DNA of 64,000 bases from NCBI RefSeq assembly GCF_035582795.1, contig NW_027445626.1, positions 1,116,001-1,180,000 of the forward strand, written 5' to 3'. This DNA comes from Mycteria americana (Eukaryota; Chordata; Aves; Ciconiiformes; Ciconiidae). Below are positions 1-11,950 of this stretch, piece after piece. The translations under genes and the position numbers were made by a program. Position 1 is the first letter of the stretch. The number at the start of each line of letters is the position of its first letter. The notes under the pieces are model-generated. The model was not told the DNA's origin. It worked only from the letters and a program-made list of their open reading frames with translations, and did not search any database.

Positions 1-243
1 GAGCACTGCCCGTAAGGCCCTAAAGCTAACCCCTGGGCTGCCTGTCCCACCTGGGCTGCCTGCCACCCAGAGCAGAGGCCCTGGCCCCTGTCCCGATCTC
101 CTTTTCTAGCACTACTGGTGGGGCAATTTGGGTGGGATGTGTCAGGGACATGTACAGACACACACGTGGTGTGTTGGGGAGGAGGCTCCCCAATATCTGC
201 ACACCCACCCTCTCAGCCCAGCTCTCCTTTTCCTCCTCTGCAG

Positions 244-2765
244 CTCCACCCAGGACAGCAGCATCCCCAACCCGAGCAGGTAACTGGTCCTCTTGCCTGA
301 GGCTGGGTATCCCTGGGGCCAGGCTGTGACCCACAGCTGGATGGAAGGGGCTCCTTGCTGGGCTGGGAAACTCCCAGGAGGAGGCACAGGGGTGGTGGTG
401 GTGGAGTTGGGGAGGGTTGGAATGTACTCAGCAGGGTGGAAGCTTGCCCATCAGTCACCCCTGGGACCCTCCACCCCCTGCTGCCTTGTGTGATGGGCGC
501 CAGGGCTGGTGCTGCCCCATCGTCTCCCACACCTGGTGCTGCCCCTTCCATGTTCTTGCCCATACAGGTCCCATGCGGGGCCGTTTGCCCAGCAGCGGGA
601 GAGTCTCCATGCCCGTCATCATCTGCATCATCCTGGGGGCCCTCCTCTGCCTGCTCCTGGCCCTCCTGGCTGGGCAAGTGCTAAGGGCCAGGTTGGGACG
701 CAGAGGTGGGTCCTTCCACAGCAGTCCCAGGTGGACATGTCTCCTGAAAGATCTGTGGGGTGCTGTGGGGTGTCAGTGAGGGTCACAGGCAGAGCTGGAG
801 GGGATGAGACTGTGTGCTGCCACCTGTCCCATGCACCGCCCCATTGACTGCCTGGCCATGGGGCACCAGCAGCAAGGGTTAGAGAGAGCCCAGAGGCATG
901 GGGGGCTAGCACTGGGGCAAGGAGAGAAATGGCAGACTGAGCATGGCCAAGGCTGGCAGTGCTCTGGGTAGTGCTGGAAGGGGCTCTGGGGCAACAGAGA
1001 TGACAGGATGCGTGTGGGGCAGTAGGGTCCATCTCCGAGGTGTCAGGTCCCCAGCCTATCCCTCTGCCCAGCCCTGCCCTCCCCATGGCAGGGCAGGGGC
1101 CCTGCTGTAGACCCATGGGGCAGACAGGGAGCAGCTCCAGTTAGAGAGGAAACATGGGAGCTGGTACAGGGTCAGGCAAGGGGGCATGTCCCAGGGGCCA
1201 GAGGGGCATGAGCGCTGTCTCTGAAAGGATGATGCGAGGGTGATGCTGCCCCAGATGATCTCCACAGCAACATTGCCCTCACTGGGGGTGCTGCAGCCGT
1301 GCCTGGACAGTGCAGTGGGTCTGTGCTGTCAGACCAGTCCTGGGCTGGCCCAAGCAAGAGGTCTGGGGAGCACAGTGGGATCCATCACCCCTCTGCCTCT
1401 CCCTGGGCCAGCCCTGCCTCTGTCCCCAGGCTCCAGGAGAGCTCAGGAGCTCTTTCCCGAGGCCGTGTACGAGGAGATCGGTTACAGCCCAGTGTGGGAG
1501 AAGCAGACGAGGTTTGGTCGCTCAGGTGGGTGTGGGTCCTCCCTGGAGGCACATCTGCAGGACCCTTTCCCCTGGTGCCAACCCAGAGATGATCCCCTGA
1601 ACCCCGCCTCACTGTGGTCCCTGCAGCGCTGGGGCTGTGTTGTCTGTGGGGGAGCATCCAGGGTGTGGGTCCAGGAGAGGAGCTTTCTCCCCACCAGCTT
1701 TGCCTGTCCCAGCTGCACAGCCCCTCTCTTCCTGCCCCTGCACCCCATGTGACACCTGAGGAGTGAGGGAAGGGGCTGTGCTGACCGTGAGACAGGTCAG
1801 TGGGGCTCGCTCCATAACACCTGCTGTGCATCTCTCCAGGCTCCTATGCAGAGGAGTCCCTGAGCCAGCTGCAGCCCTACTCTGGGGACACCGAGGAGGA
1901 GGATGGTCTGAGATCAGCACCAGGTAATGGAGACAGGAAGGTGTTGGTCTCCCTGTAGACATGTGATGGACAGAGGTGTCACGGAGTGTCACCATGAGAG
2001 ATGGGGAGGACATGGGGGTCTCCTGTGGTGCTGTCAACACCAGTGTCTCAACCCTGTGTTTCCATGTGCATCGTCCTATCCTCTGCTCTGCAGGACATAT
2101 CTTCTCACTGTCTCCAGCTCCCCTCTCCTTTCAGATGTTCTTGTTGTGCCTGGAGGTAACCCAGCAGATGGCTATGATGATGCCAAGGAGGTTCCTGACT
2201 TTGGGGAGGGTGCTGCTCCCGAGCAGGGAGCTTGGGAAATGCCCAGGGTGCCAGAGGAGGGCTCCAGGGATGCACTCGGAGGTGAGAGGGAAAGATAGCG
2301 CTGCTGGTTCCTGGGGTGCCATCCCTGGTGCCACCCCTGTCGCTATGGTCCTGACACCCAAACCTCCTGGGGATTGGGAACCTGCAGCGGGAGCTTTCCT
2401 TGGAGGGACTGTGGGTGGGAGAAGGAGCCGAATGTGCTGAGGAGCAGGGAGGAAGGTGATGTACAGACCCCATGGGCCAACTGCACTGTCCTGCCTTGCT
2501 GCTTGCAGGGGGCAGCCTGCACTCCCGGAGAAGTGCTGGGGTCCCTGGAGCTGAAGGAGACACCTCGTCCCTGTCCCTGGGGAGCATGGGCTATGATGAT
2601 GCTGAAGAGGTGTCTGTGGCACATCCCCACGAGGACACAAAGGCTGTGACACCACAGCTTGGTGCACAACAGTCCCTGAGCCCCAGGCCAGGAGAGCCCA
2701 TCCCTGCTGTGCAGCTGGGTGCAGCCAGGAGGGAGGAGAGCTCTGTGCAGCTGGGAGAGCTGTGA
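244..2765 (+). CDS. SRCR receptor gene, left copy: 3' part only (stalk, membrane helix, cytoplasmic tail)
   Basis: Six exons are visible: 244-279 (stalk), 568-705 (stalk and membrane helix), 1430-1525, 1840-1923, 2135-2281 and 2509-2765 (tail and stop). All introns are GT-AG and all joins are in phase 1, exactly as in the right copy. The helix is a run of I, L, C, A and G followed by basic residues (RARLGRR). The tail holds EAVYEEIGYSPV, QPYSGD, GYDDAKEV and GYDDAEEV, the style of tail seen in the WC1/CD163 family of leukocyte receptors. The extracellular SRCR exons lie left of the window. No disruption is visible, so this copy may be functional. Relative to the right copy its third tail exon lacks two codons and reads YDDA where the right copy reads YDDV. 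Confidence 0.88.
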
Positions 2766-2867
2766 GCACCAGGGAAACATCTCCCTTTACCACAGGCAGC
2801 AGAAACCGCCTGCAGTTTCCTCTATATTTATTCCCGCTTTTACACTGTGCGTCCATATTGGTTCTTA

Positions 2868-2873
2868 TTAAAA
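2868..2873 (+). promoter_or_regulatory. Polyadenylation signal ATTAAA, left SRCR gene
   Basis: The hexamer ATTAAA lies about 100 bases after the TGA at 2763-2765, and the matching ATTAAA lies at the mirror position in the right arm. Conservation in both arms and the distance from the stop support the call. Confidence 0.6.
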
Positions 2874-4240
2874 GTCTCTGAGGGCTTTGACCCAGAGCTG
2901 GGGCTTGCCTGCCCAGGTGTTGGGTCACCTCCCTGAGGCTGATGAGGGGGAGCAGAGAACGATGACACAGTGGTAGGCAAGGGGCACATCTGAGGGACAG
3001 CAGGCTCGGGGTCAGGCTGTGGGGCTGCGAGAGCCCATGGTCCCTGGGGAATAATCCTGCTGCTCACCCCAAAACACCCCAGCCATCCCCAGGGTGGATC
3101 ATGGCCCACGGATTACCTCCCACAATGGTGAGGATGCAGCTCTGCTCCCCACTGCCCCAGCACAGGGTGCACAGCCACTTTCTGGGACACACGGGGCTGA
3201 GATTCCCTCTCCTCATGCTCTGCCAGGACCCCAGTCTCCATGGGCTGTTCCATGGGGTCCAGCCCGCACCTGCCTGAGGCTGGGGAGTCAGGGCAAAAGC
3301 AGCCCTGGAGATGCTGGGGATTTAACCCAGGACCTCCCACATGCAAAGCAGGCGCTCTGCCACTGAGCTACATCCCCTTGACACCTGCCAGCAGGAGAGA
3401 CACTCTCCTCCCGTGATGTGTCTATGACGAGCACAGTCCTGTTGTCCCCTGCGTGCCCAGGGACTCTCTGCAGAAAACAGCACTTGAACCCTTCTGAGGT
3501 GGGCAAGCTGGGACTGGCTCTGTGCTGGGGCCTGATCCTGGCACAGGGCTGCACTGCACAGTGCTGCCCCTTCAACGCCTCTGCAGGGCAATGGGGCAGA
3601 AGGAGGCTCTTGCTGCAGGTGCTGCTCCCACGCTCTGGCCCACTGCGGGATGGGTCGATGGAGAGGAGAAAACCCGTTCCCCTGAGCCTCCTCTGCCACC
3701 CAGGGCAACAGCCCTCTGTGCCACATCTGTCCCCAACTCCACAGCAGGAGCAGTGCAACAGGGTGAGGGAAATGCCCTGCCTGCGGTGAGGTGCCCACAG
3801 GCTCCGATGGCATCCCAGGGCATGCTGTGGAGGGGACGTGGTGGCAGAAATCTTATAGTCCTCCTCCAGGCACCAGGCCTCCCCCTGCAGCCCTCTGTTC
3901 CCCAGCATCCCTGGAGGTGACTTGAAGAGCAGGCTTCCATCTCCATGGGGCTGGACATGTGGGTTGGGCTCAGGGACCTTCCCATTCCTTCAGCACTGAT
4001 GACTGTCCTGGCAGCAAAGCAGTGCCCTGGGACAGCCCTGGCTGGGGTCTCTGTGGCAGGGTGGGTGAGTGTGTTCAGCTGGTAACTCAAAGGCTGATGC
4101 TTTGACCACATGCAGGGATGGTGTCCTCATGGTGGCACAGCTGGGACAATTGTGTTGCCCAATGCCATAGAGTTTTCCCTGCTGAGCCCCTGCCTGGCAT
4201 GGGGGTTTGGGGGAATCAAAAGCAGACCACAGTGCCTGTG
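2874..4240. other. Intergenic, no gene seen apart from the tRNA-Ala
   Basis: Apart from the tRNA at 3306-3377, both strands show only short overlapping open frames with no family signature. About 100 bp around 3460-3570 are absent from the right arm. Confidence 0.5.
3306..3377 (-). tRNA. tRNA-Ala (anticodon TGC) with an altered T-loop
   Basis: This 72-nt cloverleaf begins GGGGATGTAGCTCAGTGGCA. The acceptor stem pairs fully and keeps the G3:U70 wobble that specifies alanine. The anticodon loop TTTGCAT gives TGC. The T-loop reads TTAAATC instead of TTCAATC, so the near-universal C56, which pairs with G19, is A here. A TTTT pol III stop follows a few bases downstream. The mirror gene in the other arm has a normal T-loop but a CGC anticodon. 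The C56 change may reduce function, so this copy may be a young pseudogene. Confidence 0.82.
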
Positions 4241-4242
4241 AA

Positions 4243-4328
4243 CTTCTGGAGTGGTTGAGTGGAGTTAAGGGGATAGACTGCTCACCTCTTCTGCTTTGCA
4301 CACATGACCCCAAAACCCATCCTCGGCA
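4243..4328 (+). pseudogene. tRNA-Ser-like (GCT) relic
   Basis: The stretch reads like a decayed serine tRNA: a D-arm resembling GGTTGAGTGG and TTAAGG, then GGATAGACTGCT at the anticodon arm, a long variable arm with TCTGCTTTGCACACATG, and CCCATCCTCG at the 3' side. The T-loop (CCCCAAAACCCAT) has lost the TTCGA core and the acceptor ends do not pair cleanly. The mirror copy in the right arm is equally decayed. Confidence 0.55.
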
Positions 4329-5376
4329 ATGGCTCTCCCGTTCTTGCTCAAGAAAGGCCTAGAAGGACTCTTCTGGAGCAGTGATAATCCTGCAGGCACT
4401 ACCTCTGCGGCCAAGCATGTTCAAGCTCATGCTCAAAGCTGACAAGACAGTAACTGTGCTTGGAAACACAGTCTCTCCCTCTCACCACCTCTCACGTGCG
4501 CTCAGTCACAACAAAAGCCAAACTTTTCTGCACGTGCATCCCTGAGGATCCAGCTACGAGTCAGCAGAACTGCACAGGGTTAGAACATGCACATTGTTGT
4601 GCGACTGTAGTCCAGCACGTGCCATTCTTTGGGCTGACTGGGGAGAGGCTGAGACTGGAGACAGAGGGAGCTGTGCTGGGTCACAGCTGTCACTGTGTTC
4701 CTGAGGGGCGAGCAGAGCTCTGTAGCGGCAAGAGGTTGCAAGAGGGGAGCCCAGCAGCTTGTTGGAGCTCATGAGCAGGTCTTTCTTCCTCTGTGCAGGG
4801 ACTGATGGCTGTGAGGGGCTGCAGCTGCTCTAGCCAGTGCAGTCTGGTGGGTGAGTCTATTTGGGCACGGCTTTGCCAGCTGTCCTTGGCATATCAGAGG
4901 TCTCACTGTGACAGACCTCTGGAGGGAGGGTGCTGCCATTCAGGCCTCAGCTCCAGGGAGTGCCTCTCCCTGGGACTGGGGTCACAGTGGCCTCCCCCAT
5001 GGGCAGTATGCTCTGGTCTGCAAGCTGAGGTCCAGGTGCAGGATGTGTGTGAGGAGGGGAGCAGTCTGTGCACCATCAAGAATGACAAAGAGGAGAGAGA
5101 CGAGGTCTTTGCAGAGACCCCGCAAAGGAAAGGTGCCAATTGCTGTGGAGCAGGGAAGGAGGGACAGATGGAGAGCACCCCAAAGAAGCACTGAATGGAG
5201 AGTCCTGTTGAGGGGAAGGCTGGGGACTTGTGGAGCAAGAGGAAGGGTCCTTCTAACCTGCAGATCTGCAGCTACAGTGCAGGGGCAGTGCTCTGGCAAG
5301 AGGTGAAGGAGCAAGGAGGACAGGGTAGGCTGGAAGAAGCAGGCAGGCTTTGCAAAAAACTGAGCAAGGATACCAC
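4329..5376. other. Intergenic, no gene seen
   Basis: About 1.05 kb with no coding, RNA or repeat signal that I can support. It is conserved in the right arm (about 43771-44817) only because it belongs to the duplication. Confidence 0.5.
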
Positions 5377-5449
5377 TGTATCAGCCCAGGGTTGAACCAA
5401 GGACCTTTAGATGTTCAGTCTAATGCTCTGCCAGCTGAGCTACTTCAGC
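5377..5449 (-). pseudogene. tRNA-Phe-like (GAA) gene with broken acceptor stem
   Basis: This 73-nt sequence has phenylalanine tRNA features: GTAGCTCAGCTGGCAGAGC in the D-arm, TTAGACTGAACATCTAA in the anticodon arm (anticodon GAA), the AAAGGTCC variable region and a TTCAACC T-loop. The acceptor stem pairs only at positions 1, 6 and 7 (GCTGAAG against CTGATAC), so it is probably not functional. The D-arm is intact here but damaged in the right-arm copy. Confidence 0.7.
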
Positions 5450-5719
5450 CCTGCCCCAGCAGCCCTTGTCCCAATTCCACCCCTGCCAGGCCACAGGCTG
5501 ACACACATGAGGAGCATTCCTTGGGGAGGGTCCCAGGGAAGAGCTGTTCCTGGCCCTGGGCACAGGGACCTGTCCTCTCCCTGCCTCCATGGCCAGGTGG
5601 GCTCCAGATTTGGGTGGAGGCCAGCTTACACTGGGCATGCCAAAATGTGTGTGGGACTTCAGTCCAAACGTGACAGTGGCAAAGCAGGTGGGCAGGCCAG
5701 GCACGTGTAACTGCAAAGG

Positions 5720-6704
5720 CTGAGGGTGGAAGAAGTGTGGGGCTGTTGGAAGACCTTATCTCCTTCCCCATGGAAGGCCTCCTCCCCACCCGTTTTTCCC
5801 CAGCTCAGCTTCACTCCTTTATTCCCAACTCTTCTACCTCCTCCCCTCTGAGCAGCGCTAGGCCATGGGGAATGGGGGTTGCGGTCAATCCAGAACACTT
5901 CCTGCCTGCTGCTCCTTCCTTCTCCCACTTTTCCCATGGGGTCCCTCCTACAGGCTACAGTCCTTCAAGATGAATCTGCTCCACTCTGGGCTCTCCACAG
6001 GCCACAGTTCTTTCAGGAATTACCCAACTTCTCCAGCATTGGGTCCTCCACAGACTGCAGGGCTTACCTTGTCCACCATGGTCTTCTCCAGAGGCTGCAG
6101 GAAAATACCTGCTGTGCTGTGGTATTCTGCTTGGGCTGCAGGGGAATATCTGCTCTGGTGCCTGGACCACCGAGGGGGTGGTTCTCCTCCTTCTTCACCG
6201 ACCATGGTGTTTGCAGGGCTGTTTCTCACACTTTGTTTTCCCCCTAACTCCTATTCCAGTCTGGCAGTTGTGCCCCTTCTTAAATACATTTTCACACCCG
6301 TTCCACCAGCTTTGTTGCTGGGCTCAGTTTTGGCCAGCGGTGGGTCTATTTTGGAGCTGGCTGGACCCAGCCCTGTCTGGCATGGAGGCAGCCCTTGGTC
6401 TTCTCTCACAGGTCACACGTGCAGCCTCCTCGCTACCAAAACCTGGACATGGACACCAACGCACTGTGTAAAACTTTGCCTTGCTAAATGACGTCCCCTG
6501 GTCCTCCGTCGTGAAGAGATCCAGACTAGTTGCTGGGGAGGAGGAGAGAGCAAGAGAGAAGGCCTTGATGCTGTGAAAGCACTCTTCCGCAAATAGCTAC
6601 AACACTGGTGTATTATAAACACTGCGTTGGTCACAAATCCCAAACATGGCACCATACAGGCTGCTATGCAGAAAATTAACTCCATCCCAGCCAAAACCAG
6701 CACA
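5720..6704 (-). mobile_element. Solo LTR, avian ERVL-like (fossil)
   Basis: About 1 kb beginning TGTGCTGGTTTTGGCTGGGA with GAGTTAATTTTCTGC, and later AACCCCCATTCCCCATGG and GGGGAGGAGGTAGAAGAGTT. These are recurring phrases of bird ERVL-type LTRs as I remember them. No internal retroviral region accompanies it. It sits inside a CR1 fragment and occurs at the same place in both arms, so it is older than the inverted duplication. The 3' limit is approximate. Confidence 0.65.
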
Positions 6705-7130
6705 ATGTACCTGGAAATATTTCCCACGATTAGCTGCTCTATCACCTTCCCAGGGCTCGGGGAGAGGCTGACTCGTCTCTTGTTCCCCAGGTCCTCCTTC
6801 TTACCCTTCTTGAAAATAGCAGTGACATTTGATTTCTTCCAGTCTTCGGGCACATCCCCATCTCAATGATCAGTAAAAGATTCTTGGGAGTGTCCTCGCA
6901 ATGACATCTGCCAGCTCCCTCAGCACTCATGGGTGCATCCCATCAGGGCCTGTGGACTTCTGTATGTCCAGTTTGCGTGAGAATTTCCTGACCTGATCCT
7001 CTTCCAGCAGGGCTATGTCTGCCTGGCTCCAGGCTTGCCCCCCTCATCTCTGGCACCTGGTATTCCTGAAGGCTGGTCTTGCTAGTAAAAGAGGAGGTGA
7101 AGGCGGCATTCAGTACCTCAGCCTCTTCCA
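6705..7130 (-). mobile_element. CR1 LINE fragment (endonuclease-RT linker and early RT)
   Basis: The minus strand encodes recognisable CR1 ORF2 pieces: EVLNAAFTSSFTSKTSLQEY, then HTEVHRPDG-like, then MPEDWKKSNVTAIFKKGKKE and PGKVIEQLI. It is broken by frameshifts, cut at one side by the solo LTR and at the other by the GA-rich tract. The mirror copy is at 42017-42440. Confidence 0.8.
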
Positions 7131-9058
7131 AAAGAAGGAAGAGGCAACAGGAGGCAGCAGGAGAAGGAGGAGGCAAGAGGAGGACAAGGATGCAACAGAA
7201 GCAACAGGATTAAAAAGAGGAGGAGGCAAGAGGAGGTATGAGGAGGAGGAGGAGTCAACAGGAGGCCACAAGCAAAGGATGAGGAGGAGGACTCAACAGG
7301 AAGAGGAGGCAATGGGATGCAAATGGAGAATGAGGCAATAAGAGGCAAGAGTGGGCAAAAGGAGGCAAGAGGAGGGAAAAGGAGATGGACATAACGGGAC
7401 GTAAAGGACACAAGAGGAGGAAACAAGAGGAGGAGGAGGACGCAACAGGAGGCCAACGGAGTTAAGAGGAGGAGGTGGAAGCAAAAGGAGGCAAGAGGCG
7501 GGCACTTGAGGCAAGAGGAGGAGGAGGAAAAAGAGAAGGTCCCCAGATGCAACAGGAGGAGGAAAAGGAAACAGAAGGCACCAGGAGGAAAAGGAGGTGG
7601 CAAGAGGACAAAAGAGGAGGGAAAAGCAGGAGGAGAAGGAGATGGAGAGAATAGGAGAAGACAAGAGGAGGAGGAGGAGGAAGAGGCAAGAGGAGGCACC
7701 AGAAGCTGGAGAAGAGGAGGCAACAAATGGAAACAGGAGGCAAGAGGAGGAAGAGGAGGCAACCGAAGGCAAAAGGAGCGGGAGAAGGGAATAGGAAGAG
7801 GAGAAGGAAGGGAAGGAGGAGGCAACAGGTGGTAACAGGAGGACACAGCAGGAGGAGGCAACAAAAGGAGGAGGCAAGTAGAGGCAACAGAAGGAAGCAA
7901 GAAGAGGAGGAAAAGAAGGAGGAAGCAACAGAAGGCAAAAGGAGGAGGAGGAAGACACAGAAGGTAACAGGTGGAGGATGAAGAAGAGGAGGAGGAGGAG
8001 GAGAATTAGGAAAGGTCAAAGCAGGTGGCAAGAGGAGATAACAGGATGAGGAGGAGAATGTGGAGGAGAAGGAGGAGGAGGAGAGGAGGAGGCAACAATG
8101 AGCAACAGGAGGTAAGAGCAAGAGGAGGAAAAGGAGGCTGCTGGAGGCCAGAGGACGCACCATCAGGAGAAAGAGAGGGAGGTAAAAAGAGGCAGAGCAG
8201 GGAAGAGGAGGAGGAAGAAGGGGTGGAAAGAGGAGGCAAGAGGAAGCAAGAGGAAAAGGATGATGAGGAGGAAAAGGCAAGAAGAGGAGGAGAAGGAGGA
8301 GGCGGCAGGGGCAACAGGATGGTGGGGCAACAGGAGGCCACAAGAGGAGGAAGAGAAGGAGGAAGCAAAAAGAGGCAAGATGAGGCAACAGTAAAGAAGG
8401 AAGCATAAGAGGAGGAAGGGGAAAAGGAAGAGGAGGAGAAGAGAAGGGGGAGGAGGTGGAGGAGGAAGAAAAGGTGGAGGAAGAGAACGAGAGGAGGAGG
8501 AGAAGGAGGAGGAGGCAACAGGAGACACGAGGAGCCAAAAGGAGAAAGAGGCCTAGGATGCAACATTGGGTCAGCACCAGGCAACAGGAACAGGATGCAG
8601 AAAAGAAGGCAAGAGGAGGCAAGGGAAGGCAACAGAAGGAGGAAGAGGATGCGACAGAGGGTTGAGGAGGAGGAGCAGGAGGAAGCAAGAGGAGGTAGCA
8701 GAAGGAGGAGAGAATATGAGGCAAGAGGAGGAGGAGGAGGCAACAGGAGGCAAAAGGTGGACAAGGAAACAAGAGGCGACTCCTTTTGCCTCCTCCTCCT
8801 CCTGCGGTCTCCTTTTGCCTCTTGGTGCATTCTCCTCCTCCTCCTGCTCCTTTTCTTGCCTCCTGTTGCCTCCTGAGCTCCCCTTTTTTCCCTCTTGCCT
8901 CCTCTTCCTTTTTCCTCCTACTGTTGCATCCTGTTGCTTCCTCCTCTTCTTGCCTCCTCTTTCCTCTTATTGTCTCCTGATGCCTCCTCCTACACCTCCT
9001 CCAGATTTCTGCTCTTGCCTCCTCTTGCCTCCTACCTCACCTCCTCCTCCTCCACGTA
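7131..9058 (+). repeat. Polypurine tract switching to polypyrimidine (GGA/GCA-rich), left arm
   Basis: From 7131 to about 8780 the plus strand is almost entirely purine with interspersed C, built from variants of AGGAGGCAACAGGAGG and GGAAGAGGAGG. At about 8780 it flips and the plus strand becomes pyrimidine (TCCTCCTCCTCTTGCC-like) to about 9058. The long Ser/Leu/Pro-rich or Glu/Arg-rich open frames here are consequences of composition, not genes. Confidence 0.93.
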
Positions 9059-9123
9059 CCTTCTCACTAACCCAGGATCTGTCCGTTGGCCACCTTTGGT
9101 TCAAAAAGAAACTACTCCTCTCT

Positions 9124-10127
9124 TCCACCTCCCCCTCCTCAAAAAAGTAGGGTAAATAGATATGGAGCATAGATGACTTAAGGACAGTATTGTAATCTTC
9201 ACCTGATAACAAGGAGAAGAGAGGGTACAACTAATTCCAAAATATCCTTGAGAACTTCATTTTTCCTTGTCTCCAAAGCTCAGCCTGCGTACAGCTTGAA
9301 AGGACTACCTCAAATCTCCGCAACCCAAATCCCTCCAACCTTTTCTCAGCGAAGGTCTTTTAGCCTTTTAGCACTTCTGCCCGGCACTTCAGCACACTGC
9401 CCAGTCTCTGTTCTTTAGCTGGGTGAAGTCAAGGCACTCCCTTGCAACGCCTTCCCTACAAAAGCCTTCTCTTCATGCTGATCCCACTTGTATCACCTCA
9501 GGGTATGTACGGCTCCATCCTCCTTCTGCAGAGCTCCATTGCATGGGCGGTTTTCCTCTTTCTTTCATGCTCATTCACCTTCACAACCTTTTTGTATTGT
9601 ATGCATAGCAAATATTGTCTGAAGCAACACATCAATCCCCCACAGCTTCACCCATTTTCCATTGCAGGCTGAGATATTTCTCCTCTTTGAGCAGACATTG
9701 TGCAAAGCTGCTCCACAGATGGAAACACACTTCAGTGCTGCATATTCATTTGGGCTAAGAAAGACATTAACATATATTCTGAGCTAGTTTTTCAAAGACA
9801 CAGTTTCCAAGTGGCAAGCAGATTCAATACATAAATGCCGCGAGCCAAGAGAGAGGGGAAACTAGGGGAAGCTGTATTGTCTAGACTCACAACTTCTCTG
9901 TCAGTGAAGTCCCACAGCCTGGGGGAGGTTTTCAGTAGTTGGCCCTATGGGAAGTTTTGTTCCTTGGGCCTCTTGGCTTGAGCCTGCTGCATTCACTTTC
10001 CCAGCAAAGGGAAAAGTTCCAGTTCAGCTATGAAGCTTTTGCCCATGCTGCCTGGAGAGCCAGGACACTTGTGTCACACAACAGCCAGTGTCAGAGTGAA
10101 GCTGGAGGAAGTGTGAATTGGAATGAC
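9124..10127. other. 1 kb segment present only in the left arm
   Basis: The right arm passes from the equivalent of 9123 straight to the equivalent of about 10128, so about 1.0 kb is missing there. The segment reads as ordinary unique sequence with no coding or transposon signal, which suggests it is ancestral and was lost from the right arm. See the matching junction at 40025-40065. Confidence 0.75.
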
Positions 10128-11950
10128 TTGGGCTCAAATGGAAACTCAAATGCTGAGCTGTCAGGACCACACTGGCTGCAGTTAGATGTAGGTTACCTGA
10201 CACCCCTGTGACTTCAGAGGAACTCTAGTTGGCAGAGTTCCTCACAGCCCTCACTGGGGGCAAGGTGTCAGGGAGAGGGGAGCACGTTTCCGTTTCCCAC
10301 ATCCCAGGACAGTGCCCAAACCATCCTCCCCTTGCCCTCTGGCATCTCATTTCTTGAGATGCACATTGGCTGGGGCTTCTGGCAGTAAACCTTCAACAAC
10401 CCTTCAGGTGCTTGGGTGATTTCCTTAAGACGATCAGTATCTAAGGAAGAAGAAAAAGCAACACAAAGCAACCTACAAACAACCCGCCAACATGACTCTG
10501 ACTAAATCTCAATAGCTGCAACATAGCAGTTTGCATCTCTGATAGCCACTCTGGGCAATGCCAGTTCAATCAGTAGTTGCAATGTAAGCCATCATACCCC
10601 ATCCTCAAGGACAACTCTAAAGCAGTTCAGATGAAGGGTGGTCTTTGAAAAGTCACTGGTTGCATCCCCAGCTGGCATGGACACTGCTGATTCCCCACTC
10701 CACAGTGGCAGAGCTTGGATCCCTTCTCGGGACACACTTCTTGCCAGGAAGCCGCAGCCATGGGGGTATCTCACCTGGTTCTTACTGGCACTTCACTCAG
10801 CATCCATTATGGTGTACATCTTTCTTTTCTGTGTCTACTCTGTCCACACATCAGAATCACAGAAAGACAAACAATTCATAAAAGTTTCTCATAAAGCCCT
10901 TCTTACAGGAAGGAAGTCTCCCCATCAGATCAGAGGGAGCCAGGAAGATTGCCATCAGCACTAGGAAGATCCACGAAGCTCAAGGCCTTTTCTGAAGTGC
11001 AGCAAATTCTTGCAACCATGATTTGAGCCTGGAAGTTGGAAGGAGTTGATGTGTGCGGGTGGAGGAGGAATTAGTGTGTTGTGGGAGTATGTCAGGGCCC
11101 TTGCACAAATCAAGGATGGTGGAAACATTTCCATCTTGTGCACATGCATCCGCCGAGGAAATGGGGAAAGCCCGCTGCTGGGGCTGGATGTGCTCAGTCA
11201 TGCCCCATGAGCTGACCTTGCTCTCTTTTGCAAGGAAGAAGAAAATAGGAGGACTCAGTTTGCAATATCTAAGTCAGCCAGTGGGAAACAAATAAGTAAT
11301 GACATTGTTGGAGGGGGGGTCGGATTATGAGAAGGAAAGAACGGGGAAGTAATGATTTCTATGTTTAAAAAATGGGGAAACTGAGACCCAGCTTGTGTAT
11401 ATTTCTTCTGCAGAAATATCTACTTTTTTTTCCGAGGGGCTGACCCTATCAGACTAGCTTTCACAGTTCCCGTCTGCTAGAAAGGCCAGAGAACACGAAG
11501 GATGGGATTCATCTACTCGCATTTAGACATGCCCAGTGGAAGGGCTTGAGTCAGCTGCCCACTTCTCACTGCCAATCTGGACATGCCCTAAGGAATCCCA
11601 GACATGGAACAATCCCACCCCTCAGCTTGTCTGGGTAACGGAAGAGAAATCAGCATGTCTAGAGTAAGTTTTCTCCCAGTCCTGGGCAGGTGTGGCATTT
11701 CAACAGCTCCCGCTTGCAGCATCCCAGTTGTGTCTACTTGAAAGAAAGAAGAAAGGCAGGGAATGTTTTTACACTCTTCAACACCGGACCTATCCTTCTT
11801 TAAGACACAAATGCTCTTCTCCCACTTCTCATTCCCCAGACACTCCCAAGATTCTGCACTTGTAAAGATATGCCTGGCACACAAAATATGCACTTACGAG
11901 TTGTCCACACTTGACACAACCACAACCTGATTATTCCTGGTGGATCACAA
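10128..11950. other. Intergenic arm sequence, no gene seen
   Basis: This stretch mirrors about 38198-40024. It contains only short open frames that are not conserved in frame between the arms. Confidence 0.5.

Noticed and set aside
4040-4120. A further tRNA-like stretch near the Ser-like relic
   Set aside because: Short resemblances to Lys/Gln tRNA arms on the minus strand, but no acceptor stem, T-arm or consistent anticodon arm could be built.
5720-6704. A host gene or membrane-protein exon, from the hydrophobic frame at the CR1/LTR border
   Set aside because: The hydrophobic frame is read through the start of an LTR-like sequence and is explained by that fossil element.
7462-8772. A 436-codon minus-strand frame rich in Leu, Ser and Pro, and its mirror at 40398-41546
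   Set aside because: Both lie in the purine/pyrimidine tract. Several frames on both strands are open there simply because stop codons are rare in such composition.
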